Below are positions 6,089-7,943 of a DNA stretch of 7,943 bases, in pieces. Source of the DNA: Nitrospinae bacterium RIFCSPLOWO2_12_FULL_45_22 (GTDB lineage Bacteria > 2-12-FULL-45-22); contig MHDQ01000070.1 in NCBI GenBank assembly GCA_001803565.1, forward strand, positions 1 to 7,943, read 5' to 3'. The notes under the pieces were generated by a model. The model searched no databases. It was not told the origin of the DNA and saw only the letters and a list, made by a program, of their open reading frames with translations. The position numbers and the translations under genes were made by a program. Within the stretch, counting starts at the first letter, position 1. The number at the start of each line of letters is the position of its first letter.

Positions 6089-6503
6089 TAGAGTATCTCC
6101 TTTCGTATATTTCCATCTCTTTTACTGAAAAATCGAGATATTCTCTGAGGGTTAGGGATTCGAATTTATGTCTCACAAACGGGGCATTGTCCACTATAAC
6201 CCTTTTCTTCTCCAATATCCTTGCCCTAAGAGGAAGAGATGCCGTGTTTAATATCACTAGGTCTATCTCATCGGTCCACAAAAGCTCCATGAGTCTCCCA
6301 AGTATCTCCATCTTTTCTTGAGCAACATCCCCACCTTCTGAAAGATACACTGCAATATCTACATCGCTTAAAGGGCTGGGTTTCCCCTTAGCAAGACCCC
6401 CAAAGAGATAGGCAAAAAGCACCCTTGGGTGTGACGCCAGATAGACCTTGGCCTTAGATATATGGTCTACAATATCTCCCGGAATCTTATGGGTTTTTAT
6501 CAT
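6078..6503 (-). CDS. mntA: MNT nucleotidyltransferase antitoxin
   Basis: 141 residues of the minimal nucleotidyltransferase family. The core motif is normally G-S-x10-D-x-D; here it reads LFGGLAKGKPSPLSDVDIAV, with G35-G36, D47 and D49, and the third metal ligand is probably D81 in DEIDLVIL. The serine is thus replaced by glycine. In characterised partners the protein transfers AMP groups from ATP to a tyrosine of the HEPN toxin and so neutralises it. The ATG is preceded by a modest AGAGG about 9 bases upstream. The gene overlaps the HEPN gene by 11 bases in a different frame, the standard arrangement. Upstream lies a decayed membrane glycosyltransferase, so the module has probably landed in the sugar cluster rather than belonging to its pathway. 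Possible promoters in the 76 bases before it were not convincing. Confidence 0.92.
   Translation of the reverse strand: MIKTHKIPGDIVDHISKAKVYLASHPRVLFAYLFGGLAKGKPSPLSDVDIAVYLSEGGDVAQEKMEILGRLMELLWTDEIDLVILNTASLPLRARILEKKRVIVDNAPFVRHKFESLTLREYLDFSVKEMEIYERRYSIDR
6097..6103 (-). promoter_or_regulatory. Shine-Dalgarno site AAAGGAG fixing the TTG start of hepT
   Basis: AAAGGAG ends 8 bases before the TTG at 6088 and is located within the last codons of the MNT gene. No ATG or GTG is better placed, and the family N-terminus (ALILRKLSELEEYL) begins right after, so the TTG is favoured. Confidence 0.65.
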
Positions 6504-6579
6504 TGGCAGAAACCTCTATTTGTTGATTGAAGCACTTATCCTTATGCCTCTCAATCTCTCGATCGCATCTTCCACTCAT
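6487..6579 (-). CDS. Possible 30-residue leader ORF before the MNT gene
   Basis: An ATG at 6579 directly follows the stop of the truncated membrane glycosyltransferase and has the best ribosome binding site nearby (GAGGAGG, 6591-6585, five bases upstream). The frame runs 30 codons to a TAA at 6489-6487 and overlaps the first 17 bases of the MNT gene. The peptide is basic and acidic (for example REIERHKDK), with two cysteines, and matches nothing I know. It could be a translated leader that couples expression of the toxin-antitoxin operon, or simply the remains of a gene cut by the module's arrival. Evidence is limited to the start site. Confidence 0.25.
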   Translation of the reverse strand: MSGRCDREIERHKDKCFNQQIEVSANDKNP

Positions 6580-6876
6580 CTAATCCTCCTCACCCAGATT
6601 GTGCCTTTTTGTAATCCTTATTATAAAGCCAAATATGTGAAAAACCAAAGCTAAAAAGGCTGGATAAAGAGGGGGATGATCGAACTGCCAGGAATAATTT
6701 ATTCCTCTTGCCCAATTTTCAGCAGCTATGAGAGCGACACGGTCCCAGTCAGTCAACGGGACATCTAGCTTTACAGTAGCTCCCACTAAAAAAGAAGCAA
6801 TTGAAAAAAAGAAGAAAAACCATGAAAAAGCTTTAGGCTTGAACATTGCCGTTGTGTATACCTCTGTGCAATTCAT
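6580..6876 (-). pseudogene. N-terminal stub of a GT-C (ArnT/PMT-like) membrane glycosyltransferase
   Basis: 98 residues. After a basic tail, SWFFFFFSIASFLVGATVKL (about 18-37) is a first membrane span. A periplasmic loop follows with a Trp-Asp-Arg segment (44-46) where the family usually has an acidic site, then AAENWARG and FDHPPLYPAFLALVFHIFG (65-83). The His-Pro-Pro-Leu-Tyr motif and the helix after it are characteristic of ArnT-, PMT- and GT39/GT83-like enzymes, which use polyprenyl-phosphate sugars on the outer face of the membrane and are normally 450 residues or more with a dozen spans. Here the frame ends about 15 residues after that helix in an unrelated hydrophilic tail (RITKRHNLGEED). 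It is therefore a broken gene, cut just upstream of the toxin-antitoxin module. It begins 13 bases after the stop of the preceding glycosyltransferase. A start at Met11 is equally possible, and neither start has a good ribosome binding site. Confidence 0.7.
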
Positions 6877-6889
6877 TTATATGGGCTAA

Positions 6890-7102
6890 TCATATCTTTT
6901 GTTTTCCTACCCTACCTATAATTCCGTGATAGATGGCTTTCATAATCACCTTGATCTCTTCTGCATTAATTCTCTTATTTACCCGGAAAGAATCCCGAAT
7001 AATTTTGGGCAGCCAGAATAAGGTATACAAAGTTAGAGAAGTAAGCTTCTGTAAAAAGGTAGCATTTTTCTCAATTAAGAGTAGTTTGTTTCTATAAAGG
7101 TA
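6890..7102 (-). repeat. Intact-gene copy of the duplicated 213-base glycosyltransferase 3' end
   Basis: This is the 3' end of the family 2 glycosyltransferase. It aligns over its whole length, same strand and no gaps, with the fragment at 5435-5647. The two copies flank the stub at 6580-6876 and the toxin-antitoxin module as divergent direct repeats starting about 1.46 kb apart. Long identical runs remain, such as the one around TAATTTTGGGCAGCCAGAA on the plus strand. Confidence 0.85.
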
Positions 7103-7801
7103 ATAGAGCCTTTCTGGATTTCGGGTGCCCATGTCGGGAATTTTGTGTAACGCAATAGCCTTCGGTTCGTAAATAATTTTATATCCATTTTTTTTAGCAC
7201 GAAGGCAATAATCAACCTCCCACTGGTTGATATAATAATCGGGATCAAACCCGCCTAGTTCCTCAAAGATTGCTTTTTTCAAGAGCCAGCAACAGCCGAT
7301 TACATAATCGCATTCGATTCCTTTCTGTGTGTCCTTTTCACTATAACTTCCGATCCACAGATTCACGAATCCGGCTCCGTGAGCCGTTCTTTCAGGAAAG
7401 TCGTAATATACGGAGCGTGCACCGACCGTAGCAACCTGATCATCCTTACAGGCATCGATTAGGCTCAGAAGCGTGGCCGGTTCTAATTCTACATCAGCGT
7501 CCAGACCCAATATGAATTCAGTACGGGGTGACATATGCTGCAAGCCCAAGTTATACGGGATGTAACTTCCATCATTCTTATTCCATTCGATTAGGGAAAG
7601 ATTAGACCAGCCCTCCTCCTTCATTTTTAGAAATTGTTTTCGAACCATTTGAATGGTATTGTCTTGCGATGAGTTATCCCATATCAGAATTTCCATGCTT
7701 TGCTTGGGATAATCCAAGCATCGAATTGATTCGATGCAGGCCGATAAGTCTAGGCAATCATTATATGTAGGAATGAAGATAGTAACAAACTGTTTTGCCA
7801 T
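6890..7801 (-). CDS. Family 2 glycosyltransferase (rhamnosyltransferase-like)
   Basis: 303 residues, full length for this class. The GT-A domain begins FVTIFIPTYNDCLDL (5-19), with the nucleotide contact WDNSSQDNT at 41-49. The metal-binding D-x-D is DADVE (101-105). The acceptor half has YVIGCCWLLKKAIFEELGGFDPDY (166-189), with WEVDYCLRAKKNGYKIIYEP (194-213) in place of the more common E-D-x-D-L-x-x-R. The C-terminal 70 residues form basic and hydrophobic helices (LTSLTLYTLFWLPKII) likely to sit on the membrane. It should be an inverting transferase acting on a lipid-linked glycan at the inner membrane face; the layout resembles WbbL-like rhamnosyltransferases but the sugar is not proven. 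A good AAGGA ribosome binding site lies 7 bases before the ATG, within the end of the upstream gene, 2 bases away, so the two are one operon. Its C-terminal region exists a second time at 5435-5647. Confidence 0.95.
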   Translation of the reverse strand: MAKQFVTIFIPTYNDCLDLSACIESIRCLDYPKQSMEILIWDNSSQDNTIQMVRKQFLKMKEEGWSNLSLIEWNKNDGSYIPYNLGLQHMSPRTEFILGLDADVELEPATLLSLIDACKDDQVATVGARSVYYDFPERTAHGAGFVNLWIGSYSEKDTQKGIECDYVIGCCWLLKKAIFEELGGFDPDYYINQWEVDYCLRAKKNGYKIIYEPKAIALHKIPDMGTRNPERLYYLYRNKLLLIEKNATFLQKLTSLTLYTLFWLPKIIRDSFRVNKRINAEEIKVIMKAIYHGIIGRVGKQKI

Positions 7802-7803
7802 AT

Positions 7804-7943
7804 CTATTTCCTTGCGATGATCCTGATGGCATATGATTGTGGATTATTCTTCCACAAAGTATCCATGTATCCCCAGGTAAAGAGGAAAGGTTGAAGGAGA
7901 TGTTTAATCGTTTTATTACAATCTGTTAGCAAATCGAGTTCCC
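7804..7943 (-). CDS. C-terminal end of an unidentified gene entering from the right edge
   Basis: In one minus-strand frame 45 codons run from the window edge to a TAG at 7806-7804. The peptide includes the segments ELDLLTDCNKTIKHLLQPFL and NNPQSYAIRIIARK. A closing hydrophobic strand with a basic tail is common at the end of class I methyltransferases, but too little is present to assign a family. It is credible as coding because it ends 2 bases before the next start and contains that gene's ribosome binding site, a normal operon junction in this cluster. The 5' part lies outside the window. Confidence 0.6.
   Translation of the reverse strand, partial: ELDLLTDCNKTIKHLLQPFLFTWGYMDTLWKNNPQSYAIRIIARK

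Noticed and set aside
6780-6822. Homopolymer-rich run (poly-Phe codons) as a phase-variable slippage tract in the GT-C stub.
   Set aside because: The run is interrupted by other bases, codes a normal membrane span, and the gene is already truncated for another reason.

Overview
This window is a piece of a bacterial surface-polysaccharide (O-antigen, capsule or exopolysaccharide) gene cluster. All well-supported genes lie on the minus strand, so transcription runs from high to low coordinates. By eye the base composition is moderate to low GC, with an AT-richer patch at about 4.4-5.2 kb. Ribosome binding sites of the GGAG type and GTG/TTG starts mark it as bacterial. The phylum cannot be fixed from this sequence. 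Heptameric in-frame insertions in genes, plus a HEPN/MNT module, are patterns I associate with Nitrospirota, Omnitrophota, Planctomycetota and Desulfobacterota-like genomes, but that is only an impression.

In transcription order: (1) the last 45 codons of an unidentified gene enter from the right edge (7943-7804). (2) A complete family 2 glycosyltransferase follows after 2 bases (7801-6890). (3) An N-terminal stub of a membrane GT-C/ArnT-like glycosyltransferase (6876-6580) ends abruptly after the conserved His-Pro-Pro-Leu-Tyr segment. (4) A two-gene MNT nucleotidyltransferase/HEPN toxin-antitoxin module (6503-5666) overlaps by 11 bases. (5) A 70-codon decayed copy of the C-terminus of the family 2 glycosyltransferase (5647-5435) lies just beyond it. 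The toxin-antitoxin module therefore sits between an intact gene and a second copy of that gene's 3' end. (6) A stretch of about 200 bases holds an orphan open frame on the plus strand. (7) A SAM-dependent methyltransferase runs 5234-4383. (8) A 234-base gap contains a 12-codon relic that begins exactly like a glutamine-dependent asparagine synthase (M-C-G-I-C-G-I) and stops at once, followed by a possible promoter. (9) A family 4 glycosyltransferase runs 4148-3006. (10) A full asparagine-synthase-like amidotransferase runs 2954-1032. (11) A second family 4 glycosyltransferase starts at a GTG at 988 and leaves by the left edge.

The intact genes fit one pathway. Glycosyltransferases of GT2 and GT4 type would add sugars to a carrier-linked glycan at the inner face of the membrane. 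The amidotransferase could amidate a sugar acid or amino-acid substituent, and the methyltransferase could methylate a sugar or the chain end. The zone 4.15-6.9 kb looks like a recombination hot spot with three or four gene fragments and one toxin-antitoxin insertion.

I found no RNA genes, CRISPR array, insertion-sequence transposase or convincing intrinsic terminator. The most unusual signals are the module bracketed by repeats, the asparagine synthase relic, and four heptamer repeat tracts read in frame inside two neighbouring genes.
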